From UBA6522 sp963664945 (GTDB lineage Bacteria; Pseudomonadota; Gammaproteobacteria; Steroidobacterales; Rariloculaceae): 64,000 nucleotides of DNA. A program made the position numbers and the translations under genes. Within the stretch, counting starts at the first letter, position 1; each line of letters begins with the position of its first letter. The stretch spans positions 3,472,001 through 3,536,000 of the forward strand of contig OY761822.1 in assembly GCA_963664945.1 (NCBI GenBank). Direction: 5' to 3'. This document shows, piece by piece, positions 24,598 to 32,736 of the stretch. The notes beneath the pieces are model-generated. The model saw only the letters and a program-made list of their open reading frames with translations. It was not told the origin of the DNA and made no database searches.

Positions 24598-26007
24598 TCA
24601 TCCAACCAATGGCCGCGGATCGCTGATCCGGCCGCTGATCGCGGAGGCGGCCGCGGTGAGCGGGCTTGCCAGCACTGTTCGGGCGCCCTTGCCCTGGCGG
24701 CCTTCAAAGTTGCGATTGCTGGTGCTGACGGCGAGTTTGCCGGCCGGCACGTAGTCGCCGTTCATGGCCAGGCACATGGAGCAGCCGGGTTCGCGCCACT
24801 GGGCTCCGGCCGACTCGAATACCGCGGGGAGACCTTCGGCCTCCGCTTCGCGTTTCACCTTCGCCGAACCCGGCACGACCAGCATCCGCACGCCCTCGGC
24901 GACTTGCCGCCCGGCCATGACTTTGGCGGCGGCCCGCAGGTCGCTCAACCGGGAATTGGTGCAGCTGCCGATGAAGACCACGTCCACGGGCGTGCCCGCC
25001 AGGGGGCGTCCGGGCTCAAGCGCCATGTAGTCCAGCGCCTTGGCGAAACCCGGGTCGGAGCCGGTGGGCGAGGGGATCACGTCGTCCACCGGTATGACCA
25101 TGCCAGGATTCGTGCCGAAGGTGACCATGGGCCTGAGCGCGGAGACGTCGATGGACTCTTCCTTGTCGAACCGGGCGTCGTCATCGCCGGGCAGCTTCCG
25201 CCACCGGCTCAGCGCTTCGTCCCAGTCCGCTCCCCGCGGCGCCAGCGGCCGTCCCGCCAGGTACTCGCAGGTGGCATCGTCCGGCGCAAACATGCCGGTT
25301 CTGGCGCCGCCCTCGATCGCCATGTTGCAGATGGTCATGCGTTCATCGATAGACAGCGAGGCAACCGCAGACCCTCGGTACTCGATCGCATGGCCGGTCC
25401 CGCCGTCCACGCCGATCTTGCCGATGATGGCGAGGATGATGTCCTTGGCCGTGACCCCCGAGGGCAGTCCGCCCTGCAGGTTGATGGCAAATGTCCTGGG
25501 TTTGCGCTGCAGCAGGCATTGGGTCGCGAGGACGTGGGCCACCTCGGTGGTTCCGATGCCGAATGCCAGGGCGCCGAGCGCCCCGTGCGTGCTGGTGTGG
25601 GAGTCCCCGCAGACAATGGTCTTGCCGGGCTGGGTGGCGCCGAGTTCCGGGCCGATGACGTGGACGATGCCGCGTTCGTCGCTGTCCATTCCGCGCAGTT
25701 CGAGGCCGAAGTCCTCGCAGTTGCGTTCCATCTGGAGGATCTGCTGGTACGCGGCCGGCTCGCTGACGACCTTCAGTTCCTGCAATGAACCTACCGGAAT
25801 GGTGGGGGTGGAGTGGTCCATGGTGGAGAGCGTCAGGTCCGGTCTGCGCACCTTGAGTTGCGCATCCCTGAGCAGATTGAACGCCTGCGGGCTGGTGACC
25901 TCGTGCAGCAGGTGCAGGTCGATATACAGGATCGCCGGCGTTTCCGCCGATTCCGGAACCACGATATGCTGGTCCCAGACCTTTTCGAATAGTGACTTGG
26001 CGGGCAT
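24598..26007 (-). CDS. leuC: 3-isopropylmalate dehydratase, large subunit
   Basis: 469 residues of the aconitase family; isomerises 2- to 3-isopropylmalate together with LeuD. The three [4Fe-4S] cysteines are visible in FIGSCTNSRLSDL and GCSMCLAMNGDY. Other blocks: ILYIDLHLLHEVTSPQAF, MDHSTPT, VCGDSHTSTHGALGALAFGI, GKIGVDGGTGHAIEYRG, STSNRNFEGRQG. The start MPAKSLFEKVWDQH has a GAGG-type ribosome site and follows ilvE by about 50 bases. Confidence 0.96.
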   Translation of the reverse strand: MPAKSLFEKVWDQHIVVPESAETPAILYIDLHLLHEVTSPQAFNLLRDAQLKVRRPDLTLSTMDHSTPTIPVGSLQELKVVSEPAAYQQILQMERNCEDFGLELRGMDSDERGIVHVIGPELGATQPGKTIVCGDSHTSTHGALGALAFGIGTTEVAHVLATQCLLQRKPRTFAINLQGGLPSGVTAKDIILAIIGKIGVDGGTGHAIEYRGSAVASLSIDERMTICNMAIEGGARTGMFAPDDATCEYLAGRPLAPRGADWDEALSRWRKLPGDDDARFDKEESIDVSALRPMVTFGTNPGMVIPVDDVIPSPTGSDPGFAKALDYMALEPGRPLAGTPVDVVFIGSCTNSRLSDLRAAAKVMAGRQVAEGVRMLVVPGSAKVKREAEAEGLPAVFESAGAQWREPGCSMCLAMNGDYVPAGKLAVSTSNRNFEGRQGKGARTVLASPLTAAASAISGRISDPRPLVG

Positions 26008-26059
26008 GTTTTCCTCGTTAAGCGGCGGTCTGCAGGCGTTTGACAGCGGGCTGACGGCG

Positions 26060-27031
26060 TCAGACAGCGATCTGCGGGCGGTCGATCCGGCGAACGTCCT
26101 CGTCCTCGATCGGCTCCAGCCAACCCCATTCGTCCGGCGTGGAGCCGTCAAACAGGCCGAAGAAACGTCTTTGCAACCTGGCGGTTACGGGTCCCTTGCG
26201 GCCGTTGCCGACGGTGATTCGGTCCACGGAACGCACCGGGGTGATTTCCGCGGCCGTTCCGGTGAGGAACAGCTCATCGGCGATGTACAGCATCTCCCTG
26301 GGAATATTCTGTTCGATGACGCTCATCCCGATGGAATTCGCGAGCTGCATGACGAGATCTCGGGTCAGGCCGCCGAGAATCGAAGCTGACAGGGGGGGCG
26401 TGTACAGCTTGCCCTTGTTCACGAGAAACAGATTCTCGCCCGCTCCCTCGCTGACAAAGCCTTCGCTGTTGAGTGCGATACCCTCCGCGAACCCAAGGCG
26501 GCGAGCCTCAAGCGTGACCAGGATGCTTGAAAGATAGTTGCCGCCGGCCTTGGCCATGGTGGGAATCGTGTTGGGACTGGCTCGTTGCCAGGATGAGATA
26601 CAGACGTCAACGCCACTGTCGATACCGTCCTCGCCAAGGTAGGAACCCCATTCCCAGGCCGCGATGATGCATTCGGCGGGCGCCTCCGGGTCGCCGGCCA
26701 CGCCCATTTCGCCGTATCCGCGGAACGCCAGCGGTCGTACGTAGGCGCCATTGTGGAGACCATTGCGGATCACCACGCTCTTGCATGCCGCCACCAGTTC
26801 CCCGGGTTCGTACGGGATTTCGAGATAGTAGATCTTCGCCGAGTCGTACATCCGGCTGACGTGGTCGGTGAGCCTCAGCCCCACAGGCCCGTCGGCGCCC
26901 CGGTACACCCTGATGCCCTCGAAGACCGACGAGCCGTAGTGCAGCGCATGGGTCAGCACGTGAACCGTGGCGTCCTCCCAGCGGACCATCCGGCCATCCT
27001 GCCAGATGTACTTGCTCGGCTGCATGGGCAT
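26060..27031 (-). CDS. ilvE: Branched-chain amino acid aminotransferase
   Basis: 323 residues of PLP fold type IV; final transamination for Leu, Ile and Val. KYIWQDGRMVRWEDATVHVL, HALHYGSSVFEGIRVY, the PLP lysine in PTMAKAGGNYLSS, EGFVSEGAGENLFLV and DELFLTGTAAEITPV are family blocks. It is cotranscribed between leuA and leuC, 20 bases from the former. The position inside a leu operon supports IlvE rather than a D-amino acid or ADC-lyase relative. Confidence 0.95.
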   Translation of the reverse strand: MPMQPSKYIWQDGRMVRWEDATVHVLTHALHYGSSVFEGIRVYRGADGPVGLRLTDHVSRMYDSAKIYYLEIPYEPGELVAACKSVVIRNGLHNGAYVRPLAFRGYGEMGVAGDPEAPAECIIAAWEWGSYLGEDGIDSGVDVCISSWQRASPNTIPTMAKAGGNYLSSILVTLEARRLGFAEGIALNSEGFVSEGAGENLFLVNKGKLYTPPLSASILGGLTRDLVMQLANSIGMSVIEQNIPREMLYIADELFLTGTAAEITPVRSVDRITVGNGRKGPVTARLQRRFFGLFDGSTPDEWGWLEPIEDEDVRRIDRPQIAV

Positions 27032-27051
27032 GGCGTGACTTCCTCGCTGGA

Positions 27052-28614
27052 TCAGGGTTGACCGAAACCGATCGCGCTTCGGGGCCGCCGCTCGTCGGAA
27101 TCCCGGCGCCGCAAAATGCGGTTGATCACCTCCAGGTAAGCGATCGCCGCAGATTCCACGATGTCCGTGCTGACGGCGTGACCGCGAAAACTCTGCTCAT
27201 TATATTCCACGGTCACCGTCACCTCACCCTGCGCGTCGTCACCGGTGGTGACGCCCCGCACTTCGAAGTTCTTCAACTCCAGCTCGACCCCCGTCGCCGC
27301 TTCCAGGGCGCCGAACGCGGCCGCGACGGGTCCGTCGCCCTTGGCTGCCTTGCGAATCCGGCGGCCGTCCCGGTGGGACAGGCTCAACGCGGCGGCAGCC
27401 ACCGTACCGGTTCCGGCCGTTATCTGGAGTTCATCGATGACCCACGGCCCCGCCTTGCCGACATCGACATTCATGATGATCGCTTCGATGTCCCGGTCGT
27501 ACATGTGCTTCTTGCGGTCCGCCAGGCGCTTGAATTTCTCGAAACAACGGTTCAGTTCGATGTCGTCCAGGTGAAACCCCAGTTGTTCCACGCGATCGCG
27601 GAAGGCGTGACGGCCGCTGTGCTTGCCCAGCACCAGGTTGGAGCGGGCCAGCCCCACGGCTTCGGGACGCATGATTTCGTACGTGGCCCGGTGCCGCAGC
27701 ATGCCGTGCTGATGGATACCGGCCTCGTGGGCGAAGGCGTTCTCGCCAACAATGGCCTTGTTGCGCGGCGTATGCATTCCCGTGACATTGGCGACGATGC
27801 GGCTCGTCGGATAGAGCCGGGTGGAATCAACGCCGGTGGTCACCCCGAAATAGCTCTCGCGGGTCTTGACCGCCATCACGATCTCTTCCAGCGAACAGTT
27901 GCCCGCGCGCTCGCCGATACCGTTGATGGTGCACTCCACCTGGCGGGCGCCCGCGCGTACCGCAGCCAGGCTGTTGGCGACCGCCATTCCGAGGTCGTCG
28001 TGGCAATGCGCGCTCAACCGGACGTTCTCGATCCCGCGAACGTTGGCGATCAGGTACTCGAAGACTTCCGCAAATTCCTCGGGCACCGCATAGCCCACCG
28101 TGTCCGGAATGTTCACCGTGGTGGCGCCCGCGTCGATCACGGCCTCGACCACCTCCGCCAGGTATTGCAACTCCGTGCGCGAGGCGTCCTCGGGGGAGAA
28201 CTCGACGTTGTCGCAATAGCTCCTGGCGTCCGCCACCGATTCCACGGCGCTCTTCAAAATCTCCGCCTTGGCCATTTGCAGCTTGTGCTCGCGGTGGATC
28301 CGGCTGGTGGCCACGAATACGTGAATGCGCGGACTGGCTGCATCCTTGACCGCATCCCACACCCGCCTGATGTCCCGCGGATTGCAGCGCGCCAGACCGC
28401 AGATGGTCGGGCCTTCAATGGTCCTGGCGATGGTCTGAACGGCCTTGAAGTCTCCGGGCGATGCAGCCGGAAAGCCTGCCTCGATCACGTCCACACGCAG
28501 GTCACGGAGGGCGGAGGCCACGCGAAGCTTTTCATTGAGCGTCATGCTGCAGCCCGGGGCCTGCTCGCCATCCCTCAATGTGGTATCGAATATAACGACT
28601 CGATCATCATTCAT
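27052..28614 (-). CDS. leuA: 2-isopropylmalate synthase
   Basis: 520 residues; condenses acetyl-CoA with 2-ketoisovalerate, the committed leucine step. N-terminal TIM barrel: VVIFDTTLRDGEQAPGCSM, DVIEAGFPAASPGDF, LSAHCHDDLGMAVANSLAAV, NGIGERAGNCSLEE. C-terminal regulatory LeuA domain (from about residue 390: ITAGTGTVAAAALSL, GDGPVAAAFGALE, AYLEVINRIL), the site of leucine feedback. I prefer ATG 28614 (AGGTG at 6 bases) to ATG 28629, which sits directly against its GGGAGG; both give plausible N termini. Confidence 0.96.
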   Translation of the reverse strand: MNDDRVVIFDTTLRDGEQAPGCSMTLNEKLRVASALRDLRVDVIEAGFPAASPGDFKAVQTIARTIEGPTICGLARCNPRDIRRVWDAVKDAASPRIHVFVATSRIHREHKLQMAKAEILKSAVESVADARSYCDNVEFSPEDASRTELQYLAEVVEAVIDAGATTVNIPDTVGYAVPEEFAEVFEYLIANVRGIENVRLSAHCHDDLGMAVANSLAAVRAGARQVECTINGIGERAGNCSLEEIVMAVKTRESYFGVTTGVDSTRLYPTSRIVANVTGMHTPRNKAIVGENAFAHEAGIHQHGMLRHRATYEIMRPEAVGLARSNLVLGKHSGRHAFRDRVEQLGFHLDDIELNRCFEKFKRLADRKKHMYDRDIEAIIMNVDVGKAGPWVIDELQITAGTGTVAAAALSLSHRDGRRIRKAAKGDGPVAAAFGALEAATGVELELKNFEVRGVTTGDDAQGEVTVTVEYNEQSFRGHAVSTDIVESAAIAYLEVINRILRRRDSDERRPRSAIGFGQP

Positions 28615-28725
28615 TGCGTTCACCTGCATCCTCCCTCTGTGAGGTTCACAGACTCTACATTGCTCCGCCCTTGCGGTACCTCGACCAACCGCGGTCCCCG
28701 GTTCCTGTCCGGCGGCGCCCCGGTC

Positions 28726-29712
28726 TCACTCCTTCAACCAGGCCATGCGCCCACGCAACTGCGCGCCGACCGTTTCGATCCGGCTGTCCAGATCCTCCTG
28801 CAATAGCCGGGTGTACTCCGGGAGCCCCGACTCGTATTCCGAAACCCAGTTCCGGGCAAACGTCCCGTCCTGAATCTCCTTCAGCACGTCGCGCATCTTC
28901 GCGGTGGTGTGGTCGTCCACCACCTTGGGACCGCTGGTCAGGTCGCCGTACTTGGCGGTTTCGCTGACAAACTCGTGCATCTTGGCCAGGCCGCCTTCAT
29001 GCAGCAGATCGACGATGAGCTTGACCTCGTGCATGCATTCGAAGTAAGCGACTTCCGGCTGGTATCCGGCTTCGACGAGTGTTTCGAAGCCGCGCACGAT
29101 GAGTTCGGACAAACCGCCGCACAGCACGGCCTGCTCGCCGAACAGGTCGGTCTCGGTCTCCTCCGCGAAGGTCGTCGTCAGCACGCCCCCCCGGGTACCG
29201 CCCAGTCCGTTGGCATACGCCAGCGCGCGTGCCTGAGCCCGGCCCGTCACGTCCTGGTGCACCGCCATCAGGCAGGGCACTCCGCGGCCGGCTTCGTACT
29301 GCCGCCTTACAAGGTCGCCGGGTCCCTTCGGGGCGATCAGGACCACGTCCAGATCGTCGCGGGGCGCGATGCGCGCGTAGTGAATGTTGAATCCGTGGGC
29401 GAACAGAATCGTCGCATTTTCGCGGATCATCGGAAGGATTCGCGAGTAGATTTCCGCCTGAACCATATCGGGGGTGAGAAAGGCGATCAATCCGGCCCCT
29501 TCCGTTGCCTCCTCAAAGGTCTGAACCGCGAATCCGTCGTTTTCCGCGGTGGTGCGGCTCGACCCGTCCGGACGCAGGCCCACGGCCACGTCATAGCCCG
29601 AATCCCGCAGGTTCAGGGCATGGGCGCGCCCCTGGCTTCCATAGCCGAGCACTGCGATACGTTCACCGCCAAGCGCCTCCGGCCGGGCGTCCGATTCTAC
29701 AAACAATTCCAT
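28726..29712 (-). CDS. ilvC: Ketol-acid reductoisomerase (class I)
   Basis: 328 residues, short class I form. Isomerises and reduces acetolactate and acetohydroxybutyrate. The dinucleotide site is AVLGYGSQGRAHALNLRDSG with arginine and serines after the second strand (GLRPDGSSR), the NADPH type. Metal ligands lie in ETDLFGEQAVLCGG and YFECMHEVKLIVDLL. ATG 29712 has AGAGG 8 bases upstream and fits homologues; longer frames would run back through the attenuator. First gene of the operon. Acetolactate synthase (ilvBN) is not in the window. Confidence 0.95.
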   Translation of the reverse strand: MELFVESDARPEALGGERIAVLGYGSQGRAHALNLRDSGYDVAVGLRPDGSSRTTAENDGFAVQTFEEATEGAGLIAFLTPDMVQAEIYSRILPMIRENATILFAHGFNIHYARIAPRDDLDVVLIAPKGPGDLVRRQYEAGRGVPCLMAVHQDVTGRAQARALAYANGLGGTRGGVLTTTFAEETETDLFGEQAVLCGGLSELIVRGFETLVEAGYQPEVAYFECMHEVKLIVDLLHEGGLAKMHEFVSETAKYGDLTSGPKVVDDHTTAKMRDVLKEIQDGTFARNWVSEYESGLPEYTRLLQEDLDSRIETVGAQLRGRMAWLKE

Positions 29713-29750
29713 TTCAGCGACCTCTCGGTTTCCCCGACCATCCGGGGAAC

Positions 29751-29821
29751 AAAAAAAACCCCGCAACCTTTCGGGTGCGGGGCCTGTTTCGGTTTTCGTC
29801 GTTACGCCAAACACCCGCACC
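29751..29821 (-). terminator. Branched-chain attenuator: terminator and competing antiterminator before ilvC
   Basis: On the minus strand CCCCGCA (29782-29776) pairs with TGCGGGG (29765-29759), followed by eight Ts: a strong intrinsic terminator. Its 5' arm segment CCCGCACC (29781-29774) is also complementary over 8 bases to GGTGCGGG (29821-29814), which lies in codons 18-20 of the leader peptide. The two pairings exclude each other. The ilvC start codon is about 40 bases beyond. Confidence 0.88.
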
Positions 29822-29873
29822 TGCAGCGGCGAAGCAGCACGGGGAGGAGCGGGGCTTGTTGCGTTGCGTTCAT
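29802..29873 (-). CDS. Leucine-rich leader peptide of the ilvC-leu operon (23 aa)
   Basis: The frame reads MNATQQAPLLPVLLRRC and ends CGCLA. It has Leu pairs CTC-CTC and CTG-CTT around a Val codon, in the position expected for regulatory codons: upstream of the antiterminator partner and terminator. Stalling at Leu (or Val) codons would favour readthrough into ilvC. There is no strong ribosome site; GAG abuts the ATG. It starts about 36 bases after the predicted transcription start. Confidence 0.75.
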   Translation of the reverse strand: MNATQQAPLLPVLLRRCRCGCLA

Positions 29874-29915
29874 CTCAGTCAATCAAAAAAAGCAGGCTCT
29901 TTTTCAAGACTGCGC

Positions 29916-29944
29916 ATCATCCGGCATAGCTATCGGATTGTCAA
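29916..29944 (-). promoter_or_regulatory. Predicted sigma-70 promoter of the ilvC-leu operon
   Basis: On the minus strand a perfect TTGACA (29944-29939) is separated by 17 bases from GATGAT (29921-29916, 4 of 6). Transcription would start near 29909. The left end of an insertion sequence lies about 110 bases upstream and does not disturb these elements. Confidence 0.65.
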
Positions 29945-30042
29945 CGCACACCGTACCCGGGACATGAATTTCAAATCGCCAGTCAACGCCGCGCCGCCCG
30001 ATATGGCCTTGGTTGGCGGTGCTGACTCGATCAGGCCCGTTT

Positions 30043-30056
30043 TCGGGCCGGATTTG
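30043..30056 (+). repeat. Target-site duplication, left copy (14 bp) of the ISNCY-type element
   Basis: TCGGGCCGGATTTG is repeated exactly at 31579-31592, directly outside the right end of the element. The left copy partly overlaps a GGCCCG-TTTT-CGGGCC hairpin (30034-30049), which may be the feature the element targeted. Confidence 0.88.
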
Positions 30057-31578
30057 TGTAAGCCCAAAGCGGTAATGTCCCCTTTCTCCAATTCTAAAAT
30101 GTCCCCTTTTGATCGGAGGGGATGCGTTGGAAAAGAGCAACGGAGCGGGGACGATGAGTTACAAGGAAGCGGATCGGGTGGGGCTGATTCGGGCCGTGGT
30201 GGAGAAGCGTTTGCGGCAGCGCGAGGCGGCGAAGCGGCTTGGAATTGGTGTTCGCCAGGTCAAGCGCCTGGTACGGCGGTACCGGTCGGACGGTCCGGCG
30301 GGCCTGGTGTCGGGCCATCGCGGCAAGCGCCCGAACAACGCCATCGACGCGGGGGTCCGGCGGGAGGTGCTGGACCTGGTGCGGGAGCGCTATGCGGATT
30401 TCGGCCCGACATTGGCGTGCGAGAAGCTGGTGGAGGAGCACGGTTGGCGGGTGTCGGCGGAGACCTTGCGCCAGTGGATGATGGCCGAGGGGTTGTGGCG
30501 TTCGAAGGCGCGGCGCGCGGTGCGGGTGCACCCGAGGCGGCCGCGTCGCGCGTGCGTGGGGGACCTGGTTCAGATCGACGGTTCGCCGCACGACTGGTTC
30601 GAGGGTCGGGGTCCGGCGTGCACGTTGATCGTGTACGTGGACGACGCGACGACGCGATTGCTGGCGACGGGGTTTTTTCCGTCGGAGACGACCGAGGCGT
30701 ACATGAGCACGACGCGGGCGCATCTGGCGGCGTGCGGGCGGCCGGTGGCGTATTACTCGGACCGTTACGGTGTGTTCCGGGTCAACAAGAAGGACAAGGA
30801 GGCGGAGTTGACGCAGTTCGGGCGGGCGCTCAAGACGCTGGACATCGCCTCGGTCCACGCCGGCAGCCCCCAGGCGAAGGGGCGCGTGGAGCGGGCCAAC
30901 CGGACGCTTCAGGACCGGCTGGTGAAGGAGATGCGGTTGCGCGGGATCGACGGCCTGGAGGCCGGCAACGCGTACCTGCCGACGTTCATGTCGGACTTCA
31001 ACCGGCGTTTCGCGGTGGCGCCGCGGGACCCGGCGGACGCCCACCGGGAGGTGCTGCACGGCGCCCGGGAGTTGGACCAGATTTTCAGCGAGCACCATGT
31101 GCGCAAGCTGACGAAGGATCTGACGATCCGGTTCCGCAACCGCGAGTACCGGGTGACGGGACACGGCAAGGGGTACCGACTGCGCGGCGCGGCGGTCACG
31201 GTGTGCCAAGCGTTCGACGGCTCGGTGACGGTGCTGCGCGACGGCCGGGAGTTGCCCGTCCGGTTGATCGGGGAAGGCGAGGCGGCGGCGGTGGAGGACG
31301 AGAAAACGGTGGTGCGGCGCGTGGACCGGATCAAGGCGGAACAGCGGTCGCGCCCGGCCTACAAGCCGACCCCGGACCATCCTTGGCGGCGGTCGTGGAA
31401 GCCGGACGCGGGCGGGGCCGCCGCAGGATGAAGCCCGCGCGCATCGGCCTTGGGCTTCGGTCGCTCCGCTCCCTGCGCCCAAGGCCGATGCTAAACCGCC
31501 ACAAGTGTATGGCGCGCGCCGACCAAAGGGGACATTTTAGAATTGGAGAAAAGGGGACATTTCTGCTTTGCGTTTACA
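30057..31578 (+). mobile_element. Complete insertion sequence, ISNCY/IS1202-like, 1,522 bp
   Basis: The ends are imperfect inverted repeats of about 55 bp beginning TGTAA. Left: TGTAAGCCCAAAGCGG then AATGTCCCCTTT. Right (complement): TGTAAACGCAAAGCAG then AATGTCCCCTTTT. Both continue with CTCCAATTCTAA and a second copy of AATGTCCCCTTT, so each end contains a direct repeat of the AATGTCCCCTTT unit 25-26 bases apart, possibly two transposase sites. A single transposase gene fills the interior. Exact 14-bp target duplications show a recent, intact insertion. It lies between the ilvC leader region and the TonB cluster. Confidence 0.9.
30154..31431 (+). CDS. ISNCY-family (IS1202-like) transposase
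   Basis: 425 residues. N-terminal helix-turn-helix (VEKRLRQREAAKRLGIGVRQ, VKRLVRRYRSDGPAGLVSG), a second HTH (GPTLACEKLVEEHGWRVSAE), then an RNase-H-like DDE integrase core. QIDGSPHDWFEGRGPACTLI and VYVDDATTRLLATGFF hold the first Asp, AYYSDRYGVFRVNKKD the second, and SPQAKGRVERANRTLQDRLV the Glu. QIDGSPHDWFEGRG is characteristic of this group. The gene appears intact. ATG 30154 is preceded by GGAG at 8 bases; an in-frame TTG at 30109 would overlap the left inverted repeat. Confidence 0.9.
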   Translation: MSYKEADRVGLIRAVVEKRLRQREAAKRLGIGVRQVKRLVRRYRSDGPAGLVSGHRGKRPNNAIDAGVRREVLDLVRERYADFGPTLACEKLVEEHGWRVSAETLRQWMMAEGLWRSKARRAVRVHPRRPRRACVGDLVQIDGSPHDWFEGRGPACTLIVYVDDATTRLLATGFFPSETTEAYMSTTRAHLAACGRPVAYYSDRYGVFRVNKKDKEAELTQFGRALKTLDIASVHAGSPQAKGRVERANRTLQDRLVKEMRLRGIDGLEAGNAYLPTFMSDFNRRFAVAPRDPADAHREVLHGARELDQIFSEHHVRKLTKDLTIRFRNREYRVTGHGKGYRLRGAAVTVCQAFDGSVTVLRDGRELPVRLIGEGEAAAVEDEKTVVRRVDRIKAEQRSRPAYKPTPDHPWRRSWKPDAGGAAAG

Positions 31579-31592
31579 TCGGGCCGGATTTG
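31579..31592 (+). repeat. Target-site duplication, right copy (14 bp) of the ISNCY-type element
   Basis: Exact copy of 30043-30056, directly next to the right end (CGTTTACA) of the element. Confidence 0.88.
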
Positions 31593-31965
31593 TGGCAACG
31601 GCCATCCGTTTTACGCTATCCTTCGCCACCGGGCACGCACCGGAAGTCCGTAAAATTGGTATGCGCAAGCTACGCGGGTCGATCGTTGAAGAGAAAATGA
31701 CCTGGAAGAAGGGAACGCGACGCATTATCGAGATTTACGACTAAAGTGACACAATTTCGAATTTCACGAAAACACATTAGACTGGTTGCCTTGCGACCGG
31801 CAGCGCGAACAGGGTAGCGGCTCCGAGGGCAAGGTCACTTGCTATTGCGAATGTCGAATGTACCGTCGGCACACCGGGCGGTTACTGGTTTGTTTGAGAG
31901 TAAGAAAAGTCGAACGGTTGGACCGATAGGTTTTTGGATGAATCCCAGCGATTTGAGGAGTGGGC
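31593..31965. other. Intergenic region upstream of the TonB cluster
   Basis: I see no recognisable gene. One short frame (31661-31744, 27 codons, beginning MRKLRGSIVEEKMTWKKG) is basic and has no known relative. The AT content rises after 31740 (CACAATTTCGAATTTCACG, AAAACACATTAG), which suggests that promoter signals of the TonB operon lie here, but I cannot define a convincing -35/-10 pair or a Fur box. Confidence 0.4.
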
Positions 31966-32736
31966 ATGAGAGCGAAACGTAGCGCGGCGATGCTGTTCGG
32001 CACGCTTGGCGTGATTCTCACGGCGGAATTGGCCGTGGGTCAGGGAGTGGATCGGCTTATCGAGGCCGAGGCTGTGCGGATTCAGCAGGCGCAGGCGTCT
32101 CAGGACGAGATCGACCAAATCGTGTCCGAGACCCGGACGCTGGCCGAAGAATATCGGGCGGTGCTGAAGGAGGTGGAGGGCCTCGAGGTCTACAACACCT
32201 TGCTGGACCGGCAGATCGAGGACCAGGAGACGGAGCTTTCCAACCTCAGGACATCCATCGACGAAGTGCAGGTCATCGAAAGGCAAATCCTGCCGCTGCT
32301 GACGCGGATGGTCGACGGGCTGGAGCGGTTCGTCGAACTCGATGTGCCGTTTCTGCTGGAGGAGCGCATGGATCGCGTGGTTCGCAACAAGGACCTTCTG
32401 GAACAGGCCAATGTCACTGCCGCGGAGAAGTTTCGAGTCGTCATGGAAGCCTGGCAGATCGAGAACGACTACGCGCGGACGATCTCCACCTACACGGATG
32501 AAGTGGCGATCGACGGCGTTGCCAGGGAAGTGGACGTATTGCAGATTGGCCGCGTCGCGCTGCTTTACCAGACGCCGGACGGTGCCCTATCCGGCGCCTG
32601 GGACCAACGGACGCGCCAATGGGTCCCGGTCGGCAACGAATACCGCAACACGATACGTCAGGGCATCAGCCTGGCGCTCAATCAGTTGGCGCCGACCTTG
32701 CTGCTCTTGCCCATGTCCCCGCCGGAGGAAGGTTAA
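31966..32736 (+). CDS. DUF3450 periplasmic coiled-coil protein, first gene of the TonB cluster
   Basis: 256 residues. A signal peptide (MRAKRSAAMLFGTLGVILTA, cut near AVGQG) precedes a long alpha-helical coiled coil (residues ~30-110: EIDQIVSETRTLAEEYRAVL, YNTLLDRQIEDQETELSNLR) and the DUF3450 core (LPLLTRMVDGLERFVELDVP, FLLEERMDRV). In marine gammaproteobacteria DUF3450 genes stand first in ExbB-ExbD-TonB clusters, and the protein probably bridges the periplasm with the TonB machine. ATG 31966 has GAGGAG at 5 bases; the upstream GTG 31960 is part of that site. Its TAA overlaps the next start. Confidence 0.88.
   Translation: MRAKRSAAMLFGTLGVILTAELAVGQGVDRLIEAEAVRIQQAQASQDEIDQIVSETRTLAEEYRAVLKEVEGLEVYNTLLDRQIEDQETELSNLRTSIDEVQVIERQILPLLTRMVDGLERFVELDVPFLLEERMDRVVRNKDLLEQANVTAAEKFRVVMEAWQIENDYARTISTYTDEVAIDGVAREVDVLQIGRVALLYQTPDGALSGAWDQRTRQWVPVGNEYRNTIRQGISLALNQLAPTLLLLPMSPPEEG

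Noticed and set aside
27058..28806. Long open frame on + (582 codons) opposite leuA
   Set aside because: Shadow of leuA; no motif, no ribosome site.
30034..30049. GGCCCG-TTTT-CGGGCC hairpin as a dif-like or terminator site
   Set aside because: No XerCD-site features and no T-run after the stem; only noted as the place next to which the IS inserted.
31661..31744. 27-codon frame after the ISNCY element (begins MRKLRGSIVEEKMTWKKG)
   Set aside because: Too short, no family and no clear ribosome site. Mentioned under the intergenic region only.
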